DNA of 64,000 bases from Verrucosispora sp. WMMD573 (GTDB taxonomy: Bacteria; Actinomycetota; Actinomycetes; Mycobacteriales; Micromonosporaceae): contig NZ_CP114901.1 of assembly GCF_027497175.1 (NCBI RefSeq), forward strand, positions 3,472,001 through 3,536,000, written 5' to 3'. The translations under genes and the position numbers were made by a program. The notes beneath the pieces were generated by a model, which was given only the letters and a program-made list of their open reading frames with translations, was not told the DNA's origin and did not search any database. Positions 27,036 to 35,226 of this stretch are shown in pieces. Position 1 is the first letter of the stretch. Each line of letters starts with the position of its first letter.

Positions 27036-27680
27036 TCAGGCGGCGGCGGACCAGATGGCGCGGAAGGCCGCTGCCTCGCCGGCCAGCCAGCGTTCGATCT
27101 CGTCGGGCCTGGCGTTGTCGGGCATCCGGAGGGTGCTGCCCCGGCGTACGTCGACCAGGACCGGCTCGGCGTGCGGGAGCACGGCGTCCATGTGACGGGC
27201 GGTCAGGTGCAGTGCCGCCAGCGTCGCCTCCTCGCTGGGCGGGGCCTCGTCGAAGTGCAGGCGCACCGCCTCGGCACGGCCGTCGGCGTACCGGATGCCG
27301 AAATGGGGGTTGATCTTGATGGGGAGGTCGCCGAGCATGGCCAGGGCGTCGCGGGTCTGGGCCAGGTCGACCCCGGCGGGCTCGCCGAGCGAGTGCAGCC
27401 ACGCCGTCGCGCCGGGCACGAGCGACTGGTAGAGCGGACGCCACCGGGGCTTGACCACGTCGACCACCTGCGCCAGGTGGGTGCCGCCGGTGTGGAAGGC
27501 GATGTCGGCCTTGAGGGCCTTGACGAACTGGCCGTGCGGGTTGAACCCGGAGCGGCTCGCCCGCTGTCGGCGCAGGCCACCGACGAAGCTGGCCTTGGTC
27601 GGGCCGGTGCGGTCGACGTACCGGGTGAAACCGAGGAGGGTGGCGTACGGCGTGAGGGGGGCGGAGATGGGCGCGGTCAC
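27036..27680 (-). CDS. Unknown conserved protein
   Basis: 214 residues; I do not recognise the family. Notable stretches are LLGFTRYVDRTGPTKASFVGGLRRQR near the start, DIAFHTGGTHLAQVVDVVKPRWRPLY, and NPHFGIRYADGRAEAVRLHFDEAPPS; it has no signal peptide, membrane segment or metal-binding cysteine cluster. GTG 27680 is chosen since GGGAGG lies six bases upstream; an ATG two codons earlier would overlap that site. The upstream gap holds an AT-rich inverted repeat (27704-27729) that may be an operator, so the gene may be regulated on its own. Confidence 0.7.
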   Translation of the reverse strand: MTAPISAPLTPYATLLGFTRYVDRTGPTKASFVGGLRRQRASRSGFNPHGQFVKALKADIAFHTGGTHLAQVVDVVKPRWRPLYQSLVPGATAWLHSLGEPAGVDLAQTRDALAMLGDLPIKINPHFGIRYADGRAEAVRLHFDEAPPSEEATLAALHLTARHMDAVLPHAEPVLVDVRRGSTLRMPDNARPDEIERWLAGEAAAFRAIWSAAA

Positions 27681-27703
27681 GAGCATCCTCCCAGGTCAGG
27701 AAC

Positions 27704-27729
27704 TCGATTAGTACATACATTCTAATCGA
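27704..27729. promoter_or_regulatory. AT-rich inverted repeat, candidate operator
   Basis: TCGATTAG (27704-27711), ten bases, CTAATCGA (27722-27729). The central TACATACATT is very AT-rich for this genome. On the minus strand TAGAAT and TACTAAT fall in it, so it probably covers the promoter of the unknown gene at 27036-27680. Confidence 0.5.
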
Positions 27730-27756
27730 CGACCCTGACATCGCCCAGGGCACGAA

Positions 27757-27787
27757 AGGGGCCGCCCGGGCATCCCGGACGGCCCCT
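27757..27787. terminator. Hairpin terminator of the helicase gene
   Basis: AGGGGCCG (27757-27764) pairs with CGGCCCCT (27780-27787), with an inner CCCGGG/CCCGG stem. It lies 12 bases past the stop of the minus-strand helicase gene. Confidence 0.7.
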
Positions 27788-27798
27788 CGTAGGAAATT

Positions 27799-30303
27799 TC
27801 AGAGCTGGCCGACGTCGGTGATCCGGACGACGGCGGCGCCTGCCTCGTCGGAGGCGGCGAGGTCGATCTCGGCGCTGATGCCCCAGTCGTGGTCGCCCTC
27901 CGGGTCGTCCAGTATCTGCCGTACGGTCCAGCGCTCCCGACCCTGTTCGATCATCAGCAGCGCCGGGCCGCGGGCGTCCGGACCGGTCCCGATCCCGTCG
28001 TACGACTCGAAGTAGGGCTCCAACGCGTCGGCCCAGGCGTCGGCGGGCCAACCGGAGTCGGCGTCCAGCTCGCCCAGCGCGTCCCACTGCCGCAGCGCGG
28101 CCAGCTCGACCCGCCGGAACAGGGCGTTGCGCACCAGCACCCGGAACGCCCGCGGGTTGCGGGTGACCGGCGCCGGCCGGTCGTCCAGGGCGGCGGCGAC
28201 CTCGGGCAGGTCGGTCGGGTTGCGCAGCCGCTCCCACTCGTCGATGAGGCTGGAGTCGACCTGGCGGACCAGCTCACCCAGCCACTCGATCAGGTCGACC
28301 AGTTCCTCGGTCTTGGCCTCCTCGGGCACCGTCTGCCGCAGCGTCTTGTACGCGTCGGCGAGGTAGCGCAGCACCAGCCCCTCCGAGCGGGACAGGCCGT
28401 AGAACTGCACGTACTCGGTGAAGGTCATCGCCCGCTCGTACATGTCCCGCACCACGGACTTGGGGGAGAGCTGGTGGTCGGCCACCCAGGGGTGGCCCCG
28501 CCGGTACATCTCGTAGGCGTTCTCCAGCAGCTCCGCGAGGGGCTTGGGCCAGGTCACCTCGTCGAGCAGTTCGAGCCGGGCCTCGTACTCGATGCCGTCG
28601 GCCTTCATCGCGGCGACCGCCTCGCCGCGGGCCTTGAACTGCTGCGCGGAGAGCACCTGACGCGGGTCGTCGAGGATCGACTCGATCACCGACAACACGT
28701 CCAGGGCGTACGACGGCGACTCGCTGTCGAGCAGCTCGATGGTGGCCAGCGCGAGCGGGGACAACGGCTGGTTGAGCGCGAAGTCGAGTTGCAGGTCGAC
28801 GGTGAGCCGGACCCGCCGCCCGGTCTCGTCCGGCTCGGGCAGTTCCTCGACCACGCCGCCGGCCCGCAGCGCGCGGTAGATGGCGATGGCTCGGCGGATG
28901 TGCCGGCGCTGGGCTGCGGCGTCCTCGTGGTTGTCGGTGAGCAGGTGCCGCATGGCCACGAACGCGTCGCCGGGGCGGCCGATGACGTTGAGCAGCATCG
29001 AGTGGCTGACCTGGAAGCTGGAGGTGAGCGGTTCCGGTTCGGCCTCCACCAGACGGTCGAAGGTGGGCTTTCCCCAGCCGATGGAGCCCTCCGGGGGCTT
29101 CTTGCGTACCACCTTGCGTCGCTTCTTCGGGTCGTCGCCGGCCTTGGCGAGGGCCTTCTCGTTCTCGATGACGTGTTCGGGCGCCTGCACCACGACCCGG
29201 CCGATGGTGTCGAAGCCGGCCCGGCCGGCCCGGCCGGCGATCTGGTGGAACTCGCGGGCCTTGAGCAGCCGGGTGCGCACCCCGTCGTACTTGGAAAGGC
29301 CGGTGAACAGCACCGTGCGGATCGGCACGTTGATCCCGACGCCGAGGGTGTCCGTACCACAGATGACCTTGAGTAGCCCGGCCTGGGCGAGGGTCTCCAC
29401 CAGCCGGCGGTACTTGGGCAGCATGCCCGCGTGGTGTACGCCGATGCCGTGCCGGACCAGCCGGGACAAGGTCTTGCCGAAGCCGGAGGTGAACCGGAAC
29501 CCGCCGATCGCCGCCGCGATCATGTCCTTCTCGGCCCGGGTGCAGACGTTGACGCTCATCAGCGCCTGGGCGCGTTCCAGGGCGGCGGCCTGGGTGAAGT
29601 GCACCACGTACACCGGGGCCTGCTTCGTCTCCAGCAGCTCTTCCAGGGTCTCGTGCAGCGGCGTCATCGCGTACGAGAAGAGCAGCGGGACCGGCCGCTG
29701 GGCCGAGCGGACGACGGCGGTCGCCCGGCCGGTACGCCGGGTCAGGTCGTCGACGAACCGGGTGGTGTCGCCAAGCGTGGCCGACATCAGCACGAACTGG
29801 GCCTGCGGCAGCTCGATCAGCGGCACCTGCCAGGCCCAGCCCCGGTCCGGCTCGGCGTAGAAGTGGAACTCGTCCATGACCACCTGACCGACGTCGGCCC
29901 GGCTGCCCTCGCGCAGCGCCAGGTTGGCCAGGATCTCCGCGGTGCAGCAGATGATCGGGGCGTCGGCGTTGACGCTGGCGTCGCCGGTGAGCATGCCGAC
30001 GTTCTCGGCACCGAAGACCTCACACAGCGCGAAGAACTTCTCCGACACCAGCGCCTTGATCGGCGCGGTGTAGAAGGTCGTCCGGTCGTCGGCCAGGGCG
30101 GCGAAGTGCGCGGCGATGGCGACCAGGCTCTTGCCCGAGCCGGTCGGCGTATTCATGATCACGTTGGCCCCGGAGACGATCTCGATGACCGCCTCCTCCT
30201 GGTGGGGGTAGAGGTCCAGGCCGCGCTCGGACGCCCAACTGGCGAACGCGTCGTAGAGGGTGTCGGGGTCGGCGGTCTTCGGCAGCGCGGCGGTGAGTGT
30301 CAT
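27799..30303 (-). CDS. SKI2-like DExH-box RNA helicase with DUF3516-type C-terminus
   Basis: 834 residues. NTPTGSGKSLVA (Walker A), MDEFHFY (DEFH box), SATLGD (III), THE GIGVHHAGMLPKYR block and QIAGRAGRAGFD (VI). The C-terminal 400 residues are the long actinobacterial extension (about DUF3516). SKI2-like helicases unwind RNA for degradation or ribosome work; this family has no clear pathway assignment. ATG 30303 is used as given by context; no strong Shine-Dalgarno is seen before it. trmB lies upstream on the same strand. Confidence 0.88.
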   Translation of the reverse strand: MTLTAALPKTADPDTLYDAFASWASERGLDLYPHQEEAVIEIVSGANVIMNTPTGSGKSLVAIAAHFAALADDRTTFYTAPIKALVSEKFFALCEVFGAENVGMLTGDASVNADAPIICCTAEILANLALREGSRADVGQVVMDEFHFYAEPDRGWAWQVPLIELPQAQFVLMSATLGDTTRFVDDLTRRTGRATAVVRSAQRPVPLLFSYAMTPLHETLEELLETKQAPVYVVHFTQAAALERAQALMSVNVCTRAEKDMIAAAIGGFRFTSGFGKTLSRLVRHGIGVHHAGMLPKYRRLVETLAQAGLLKVICGTDTLGVGINVPIRTVLFTGLSKYDGVRTRLLKAREFHQIAGRAGRAGFDTIGRVVVQAPEHVIENEKALAKAGDDPKKRRKVVRKKPPEGSIGWGKPTFDRLVEAEPEPLTSSFQVSHSMLLNVIGRPGDAFVAMRHLLTDNHEDAAAQRRHIRRAIAIYRALRAGGVVEELPEPDETGRRVRLTVDLQLDFALNQPLSPLALATIELLDSESPSYALDVLSVIESILDDPRQVLSAQQFKARGEAVAAMKADGIEYEARLELLDEVTWPKPLAELLENAYEMYRRGHPWVADHQLSPKSVVRDMYERAMTFTEYVQFYGLSRSEGLVLRYLADAYKTLRQTVPEEAKTEELVDLIEWLGELVRQVDSSLIDEWERLRNPTDLPEVAAALDDRPAPVTRNPRAFRVLVRNALFRRVELAALRQWDALGELDADSGWPADAWADALEPYFESYDGIGTGPDARGPALLMIEQGRERWTVRQILDDPEGDHDWGISAEIDLAASDEAGAAVVRITDVGQL

Positions 30304-30385
30304 GGCCGGTCCATGGTGCCTGGATCACGCGCCGTGACGCCAACCGGGCTCCGGCGGGTGGTCCAGCCCGGGACGGTGGGTCGGC

Positions 30386-31096
30386 TCAGCGGCGGCGGTA
30401 GATCAGGTCGGCGACCGGGCGGCCGGCGCGCAGCGCCCGCCGCTCGAACCGGGTCACCGGCCGGTACGCGGGCCGGGGAGCGTACCCGTCGTAGGCGTTG
30501 ACCAGGCCCGGGTCGGCGTCCAGCGTCGCCCGCATCGCCTCGGCGTACTCCGCCCAGTCGGTGGCGCAGTGCAGCGTGCCGCCTACCGCCAGCCGGGAAC
30601 GCAACCGCGCCACGTGCGTCGGCTGGATCAGCCGCCGTTTGTGGTGGCGGGACTTCGGCCACGGGTCCGGAAAGAAGACGTGCACCGCGTCCAGCGAGGC
30701 GGGCGGCAGCAGATCGAGCAACTCCATCGCGTCGCCGTCGACGATCCGGACATTGCCCAGGTCACGAAGGTGGATCAGGTCCAGCAGGTTGGCGATTCCC
30801 GGGGTGTGCACCTCGACCGCCAGATAATCTCGATCCGGGTCGGCGGCGGCCATCTCGGCGGTCGCGTCGCCCATGCCGGAACCGATCTCGACCACCAGTG
30901 GAGCCCGACGGCCGAACAGGCCGACGGGGTCGAACGGGTCGGCGTCGGCGACGCGCAGCCCGTACCGCGGCCAGAGTTGCTCCAACGCCGTCACCTGCCG
31001 GCCGCTCATCCGGCCGCGACGCGGGTGGTAGGTACGGATCGCCCGCGCCAGGTGCGGCGCGGCGACGGCGGGAGTCGGGTCGGTGGAGGTCACCAC
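30386..31096 (-). CDS. trmB: tRNA (guanine-46-N7)-methyltransferase
   Basis: 236 residues. EIGSGMGD is the SAM-binding glycine loop, VHVFFPDPWPKSRHHKRRL is the TrmB signature, and the end (VTRFERRALRAGRPVADLIYRR) fits the family. It adds m7G46 to the variable loop of tRNA. GTG 31096 is preferred: TAGGCT (31103-31108) lies six bases before it, so the message is probably leaderless; GTG 31093 is adjacent. Confidence 0.95.
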   Translation of the reverse strand: MVTSTDPTPAVAAPHLARAIRTYHPRRGRMSGRQVTALEQLWPRYGLRVADADPFDPVGLFGRRAPLVVEIGSGMGDATAEMAAADPDRDYLAVEVHTPGIANLLDLIHLRDLGNVRIVDGDAMELLDLLPPASLDAVHVFFPDPWPKSRHHKRRLIQPTHVARLRSRLAVGGTLHCATDWAEYAEAMRATLDADPGLVNAYDGYAPRPAYRPVTRFERRALRAGRPVADLIYRRR

Positions 31097-31230
31097 CAAC
31101 CGAGCCTACGCGAGCACCGCGCAGGACCGGATGTGATGTACGCCCGGTGGTGAGACCATCATCGGTGAAAGGCAGGACCGGGTGTCCGGCAGTGCCCGGC
31201 GACCGCTCCGGCGCACCGGGAGGGGGCATC

Positions 31231-31839
31231 GTGTCAGCAGCGAGACGCACTCGTCGGGCGCTGTCCGCCGCTCCGCTGCGTGCCCTCGTGGCCGTCGCTG
31301 CGCTGCTCGCGATCGTCCTGGTCACCCCGCTGCTGACGGCGTCACCCGCTCGGGCCGCCGTCGTGCCGGTCGTCGTCGGGCAACCCGGCGGTGGGCAGCC
31401 TGGTCCGCCTGAGGGCGCGCCGCAGCCTGGCCCGACCGTGTTCGTGGAGGTTTCGCCGAGCATGGTGGAACCGGGCCATCTGGTCGGGCTCCGGGCCAGC
31501 TGCCACGACAACTCGGTGGGGGCCATCGTCGTCTCGGACGCGTTCGGCCGGGTCGCCGTGCAGCCGCAGCGCGGGCTGCTGACCGGGACCGCGATGGTCA
31601 AGGAGCGGGTCCTCCCCGGCAACTACCGGGTCAAGCTGGAGTGCCGGGGCGGCGAGACCGCCTCCACCATGATCCAGGTCGTACGCCAGATGAAGCCCAG
31701 CCGAGGGCCGGCGACCGGCTTCGGCGGTGGTGCCGGCAATATCACCGCCAGTCTGCTGCTCCCCGGCGGTCTGGCGCTGACCGTCACCGGGATGGTCCTC
31801 TGGGTCACCGCGACCCGCCGTCGCGGCAGTCGACGGTGA
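31231..31839 (+). CDS. Secreted, cell-wall-sorted surface protein (candidate sortase substrate)
   Basis: 202 residues. Sec signal peptide (RRTRRALS, hydrophobic run, then TASPARA before about residue 37), an Ig-like beta-rich domain (VEVSPSMVEPGHLVGLRASC to ECRGGETASTMIQV), and a C-terminal tail consisting of GPATG, a hydrophobic helix and RRRGSRR. That tail has the order of a cell-wall sorting signal but with GPATG rather than LPxTG. GTG 31231 has GGGAGGGGG upstream. A class F sortase gene starts seven bases after its stop, so the two form an enzyme-substrate pair by position. Confidence 0.75.
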   Translation: MSAARRTRRALSAAPLRALVAVAALLAIVLVTPLLTASPARAAVVPVVVGQPGGGQPGPPEGAPQPGPTVFVEVSPSMVEPGHLVGLRASCHDNSVGAIVVSDAFGRVAVQPQRGLLTGTAMVKERVLPGNYRVKLECRGGETASTMIQVVRQMKPSRGPATGFGGGAGNITASLLLPGGLALTVTGMVLWVTATRRRGSRR

Positions 31840-31846
31840 GCCCGTA

Positions 31847-32683
31847 GTGACCGCCGCCCGCACACCCCGCCCCGCCGGTAGTTCGCCCCGCCCCACCCAC
31901 CGCCCCGACCTGTTCGTACCCGCGGCCGGCCCGCCACCGTCTCACGGTGACCGGGCTGCGGACCTCGGCTCTCGGCGGGCTCGCGCCGCAGCACCGTTCA
32001 CCGATCGGCGTCGGGCACCCCGCAGCGCCGGCGGATCCGCCCGCACGACGCGCTCTGGGCGCAGCCCGTGGTCGCTGCCGCTGGCGGTGGTGCTCGTGCT
32101 GGCCGGCGTGTTCGCCACCGGCGCCGGGCTCGGGCACACCGTCGGGGGACCGCTCGACTGGACGGCCACCGGGGGAGAGGGAGGCTCCGGCGGAGCATCG
32201 ACGGTGTCCGCTGGGCGTACCGCCGCGCGGCCGGTGAGCCTGTCCATTCCGTCGATCGACGTCTCGGCGCCGGTGAAGCCGGTCGGCGACGCACCGGACG
32301 GCTCGATAGCCGTGCCGCCACTCAGCCGGCACGAGGAAACCGGGTGGTACGACCGTGGGCCGGTGCCCGGAGACCCGGGGCCGGCGGTCATCGTCGGGCA
32401 CGTTGACACCAAGAGCGGCCCGTCGGTCTTCTACCACCTGGGCAAGCTGAAGGTGGGTGACACCGTCGAGGTGGCCCGGGAGGACGACTCGGTGGCCGTG
32501 TTCACGGTGAACTCGGTGGAGCACTTCCCGAAGGAACAATTGCCGGCCGACCGGGTCTACGGCCACGACGGCCCGCCCGGCCTGCGGCTCATCACCTGCG
32601 GCGGCGAGTGGCTCGGCGGTGGCACCGGCTATGCCGACAACGTCATAGCCTTCGCCACCCTCACCACCACCCGCCCATCCTGA
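31847..32683 (+). CDS. Class F sortase
   Basis: 278 residues. A Pro/Arg-rich cytosolic start, one membrane segment (about 75-95), then the sortase fold: PSIDVSAPVKPVG, VIVGHVDTKSG with the catalytic His185 and LRLITCGGEW with Cys251. The arginine often seen a few residues before the last strand is not obvious here (GGTGYADNV), so it may be supplied from elsewhere. It would link the preceding surface protein to the cell wall. GTG 31847 is the only start close to the upstream stop. Confidence 0.88.
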   Translation: MTAARTPRPAGSSPRPTHRPDLFVPAAGPPPSHGDRAADLGSRRARAAAPFTDRRRAPRSAGGSARTTRSGRSPWSLPLAVVLVLAGVFATGAGLGHTVGGPLDWTATGGEGGSGGASTVSAGRTAARPVSLSIPSIDVSAPVKPVGDAPDGSIAVPPLSRHEETGWYDRGPVPGDPGPAVIVGHVDTKSGPSVFYHLGKLKVGDTVEVAREDDSVAVFTVNSVEHFPKEQLPADRVYGHDGPPGLRLITCGGEWLGGGTGYADNVIAFATLTTTRPS

Positions 32684-32731
32684 CGTACCCGCCGCTACCG
32701 CTGAGGTCCGGCGACTACGAAGGGCCGTCGG

Positions 32732-33043
32732 TCAGGGGACCTGCTGGACGACCTCGAACTCCAGGAGGGTGGCACCGGAGGCGACGGGTGGCCGCCGCTC
32801 GGCTCCGGGCGGGGTGGCGTGGGCGGCTCGGGCGGGGCCGGCGGCCCAGTCCTGGTACGCCTGCTCGGTCTCCCAACGGGTGTAGACGAAGTAGCGGTTG
32901 TCGCCGGCCACCGGACGCAGCAGTTCGAAGCCGAGGAAACCGGGGGAGTTCTCCACCGCGCGGGCCCGGGCGGCGAACCGCTTTTCCAACTCCTCGCCGC
33001 CACCGGGCGGAACGTCGATCGCGTTGATCTTCACAACTGCCAT
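32732..33043 (-). CDS. mhuD: Heme-degrading monooxygenase, MhuD-like
   Basis: 103-residue antibiotic-biosynthesis-monooxygenase fold. As I recall it, Mycobacterium MhuD is a close match over the whole length (VVKINAI, ELEKRFA, AVENSPGFLGF, LLEFEVV). The heme-active residues fall exactly in register: Asn7, Trp66 and His75. It would open heme in the cytosol to free iron. ATG 33043 gives the same N-terminus as MhuD. Converges with the sortase gene. Confidence 0.88.
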   Translation of the reverse strand: MAVVKINAIDVPPGGGEELEKRFAARARAVENSPGFLGFELLRPVAGDNRYFVYTRWETEQAYQDWAAGPARAAHATPPGAERRPPVASGATLLEFEVVQQVP

Positions 33044-33105
33044 ACCCCCACCCTAACCGGGCCCAGACGAACCAACACTGCCCCGGTAGGTGTTCATGAT
33101 CCCTA

Positions 33106-33163
33106 CAACTTCCCTGATAGTGCTGCCTCGCGAGGCATTGAGGCCGCAACATCGCTGAAGTTG
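33106..33163. repeat. Palindrome family 2, copy C (imperfect)
   Basis: Left part 33106-33129, right part 33140-33163; CAACTTC pairs with GAAGTTG and GCCTC with GAGGC, with mismatches in between. It shares words with copies A and B. Located between the minus-strand mhuD and exonuclease III genes. Confidence 0.65.
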
Positions 33164-33211
33164 CACGGATCTTGAGGGCGGGGTGAGGCGTGGTCAGGCG
33201 CGGCGCGGTGC

Positions 33212-34009
33212 TCAGAGGGGCTCGACGGTGGGGGTCAGGTCGGCGTCGACGACTATGGGGGCGTGGTCTGAAGGACCCTTGCCCTTGCGGGCCTCCCGGT
33301 CCACGTACGCCGACCGGACCGCGCGGGCCAGCGGGGCCGAGGCGTACACCAGGTCGATGCGCATGCCTTTGTTCTGGTGGAACATGCCCGCCCGGTAGTC
33401 CCAGTAGGTGAACGGGTGCGGTCCCTTCATCGGGGTGGGCACCACGTCGGTGAGGCCGAGATCGCGCAGCGCCGCCAGAGCGGCCCGCTCGGGCGGCGTG
33501 ACGTGGGTGGAGTTGACGAACAGCGCCGCATCCCACACGTCGTCGTCGGTGGGAGCCACGTTGAAGTCGCCGCACACGGCCAGCGGCGCGGGGCTGGTCA
33601 GCTCGGTGTCCAACGCGTCCCGCAGCGCCGCCAACCAGGCCAACTTGTACGCGTAGTGCGGGTCGTCGGGCGTGCGGCCGTTCGGCACGTACACCGACCA
33701 GACCCGCAGCCCGCCGCAGGTGGCCGAGATCGCGCGGGCCTCCGGGTCGGGGAAGCCGGGCTCGCCGGCGAACCCGACGGTGACATCGGCCAGACCGACC
33801 CGGGACAGGACGGCGACCCCGTTCCACCGGCCGTCGCTGTGACTGGCCACCGTGTACCCCAGCTCACCCACCTCGGTCGCCGGGAAGGCGCCGTCCGGGC
33901 ACTTGGTCTCCTGAAGGCAGACCACGTCCGGGCGGGTGCCCGCCAACCAGTCGAGCAGCCGGGGCAGCCGGGCCTTCACCGAGTTCACGTTCCACGTCGC
34001 CAGGCGCAT
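33212..34009 (-). CDS. xth: Exodeoxyribonuclease III
   Basis: 265 residues of the exonuclease-endonuclease-phosphatase fold. LATWNVNSVKAR, CLQETKCPD (metal Glu), SVYVPNGR, CGDFNVAP, and the final GPSDHAPIVV with catalytic His are all in order, as is WDYRAGMFHQNKGMRIDL. It repairs abasic sites and 3' blocks in DNA. ATG 34009 begins at the conserved MRLATWN. Confidence 0.95.
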   Translation of the reverse strand: MRLATWNVNSVKARLPRLLDWLAGTRPDVVCLQETKCPDGAFPATEVGELGYTVASHSDGRWNGVAVLSRVGLADVTVGFAGEPGFPDPEARAISATCGGLRVWSVYVPNGRTPDDPHYAYKLAWLAALRDALDTELTSPAPLAVCGDFNVAPTDDDVWDAALFVNSTHVTPPERAALAALRDLGLTDVVPTPMKGPHPFTYWDYRAGMFHQNKGMRIDLVYASAPLARAVRSAYVDREARKGKGPSDHAPIVVDADLTPTVEPL

Positions 34010-34109
34010 GATGCCAGCCTGCCCCATTCCCGCTGGGCCCGCTCGGCCACCGCCGGCCGACACGCGCCGAGGTCGTCGGCGCCGCCCTGGTCAGCCCGAA
34101 GGCCCCCGC

Positions 34110-35033
34110 TCAGCTTCCCGGGCTGTCGTTGTTCGGGCGGGTCTGCTCGGCGAGGAAACGCTCCAACTCGGCGCCGAGTTCCTCGGCCGTGGGCAGCGGA
34201 CCGTTCTCCGTGGCGAGCAGGTTCTTCTCACCCCGGCCCCGGGCGTACGCGTCGTACTGCTCCTCAAGCGCCTGGACCAGGCTGGTGGCCTCGTCGCTCT
34301 GCGCGACCTGCCGGTCGATCTCCACCCGCACCACCTCGGCGGCCGAGCGCAGCCCGTCCCGGGGCAGCAGCAGCCCGGTGCTGCGGGACACCGACGCCAG
34401 CAGCACCTCGGCGGCGGCCGGATACTCGGCCTGCGCCACGTAGTGCGGCACGTGCGCGGCGAAGCCCAGCGCGTCGCGGCCCGCCTCACCGAGGCGGAAC
34501 TCCAGCAGGTGGCCGACGCTGCCGGGGACCTGCACCCGTTGCAGCCACGGTTCGTAGCCGGAGATCAGGTCGCGCCGGGTGGCGTGCGCGGTCACGCCGG
34601 TCGGTCGGGTGTGCGGCACCGCCATCGGGATCGCGTTGAGCCCGACGGTGAGCCGGACGTCCAGTCGGGCGGCGAGCCCGGCGACGGCGGCGGTGAACCG
34701 TTCCCACTGAAGGTCGGGCTCCGGGCCGGTGAGCAGCAGGAAGGGGGTCTCGTCGTCGTCGTGGAGCAGGTGCAGCTCCAGCTCCGGGTCGTCGTAGCTC
34801 TCCCAGTGATCCTCGACGAAGGTCATCACCGGTCGGCGGGAGCGGTAGTCGAAGAGCTGATCCAGGTCGAACCGGGCGATCGGGCGGGACTCCAGTGATG
34901 TGAGCAGCTGTTCGCGGGCGAGCCGGCTCGCGTTACCGGCGTCGACGAAACCGGTGAGCGCCTGGATCAGGACCGGTTGACCGAGGTCGGGCAGATCGTC
35001 GTTGAGTTCGTAGAGCTCGTGTGGGTCGAGCAC
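34110..35033 (-). CDS. PAC2-family protein
   Basis: 307 residues. PVLIQALTGFVDAGNASRLAREQLL, RPVMTFVEDHWESY, FLLLTGPEPDLQWERF and AHATRRDLISGYEPWLQRVQVPGSVGHLLEFRL are the PAC2 pattern, named after proteasome assembly chaperone 2. Actinobacterial members are widespread but of unproven function. GTG 35033 follows AGGGAGG; the frame could run far upstream but without matching protein. Divergent from the EcsC gene by 193 bases. Confidence 0.88.
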   Translation of the reverse strand: MLDPHELYELNDDLPDLGQPVLIQALTGFVDAGNASRLAREQLLTSLESRPIARFDLDQLFDYRSRRPVMTFVEDHWESYDDPELELHLLHDDDETPFLLLTGPEPDLQWERFTAAVAGLAARLDVRLTVGLNAIPMAVPHTRPTGVTAHATRRDLISGYEPWLQRVQVPGSVGHLLEFRLGEAGRDALGFAAHVPHYVAQAEYPAAAEVLLASVSRSTGLLLPRDGLRSAAEVVRVEIDRQVAQSDEATSLVQALEEQYDAYARGRGEKNLLATENGPLPTAEELGAELERFLAEQTRPNNDSPGS

Positions 35034-35226
35034 CGGTGCGGCCTCCCTGCATGTGCGTAACGGGGCCACCGGATTCACGGTGCCCCGATCGCCAGAACGT
35101 ACCTGCCATCCTCGTGCATTCCTGCCGTGCCGGTCCGGCCGGCCCGGCCTCGCCGTGCGATCGGCCGACGGTACGCCGTTGCCCCGGCGGGGTACACATG
35201 GATGGTCGCCACCGAAAGGAGAGGTG

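Noticed and set aside
27704..27729. Attachment site of an integrated element
   Set aside because: No integrase or second copy in the window; a promoter operator is simpler.
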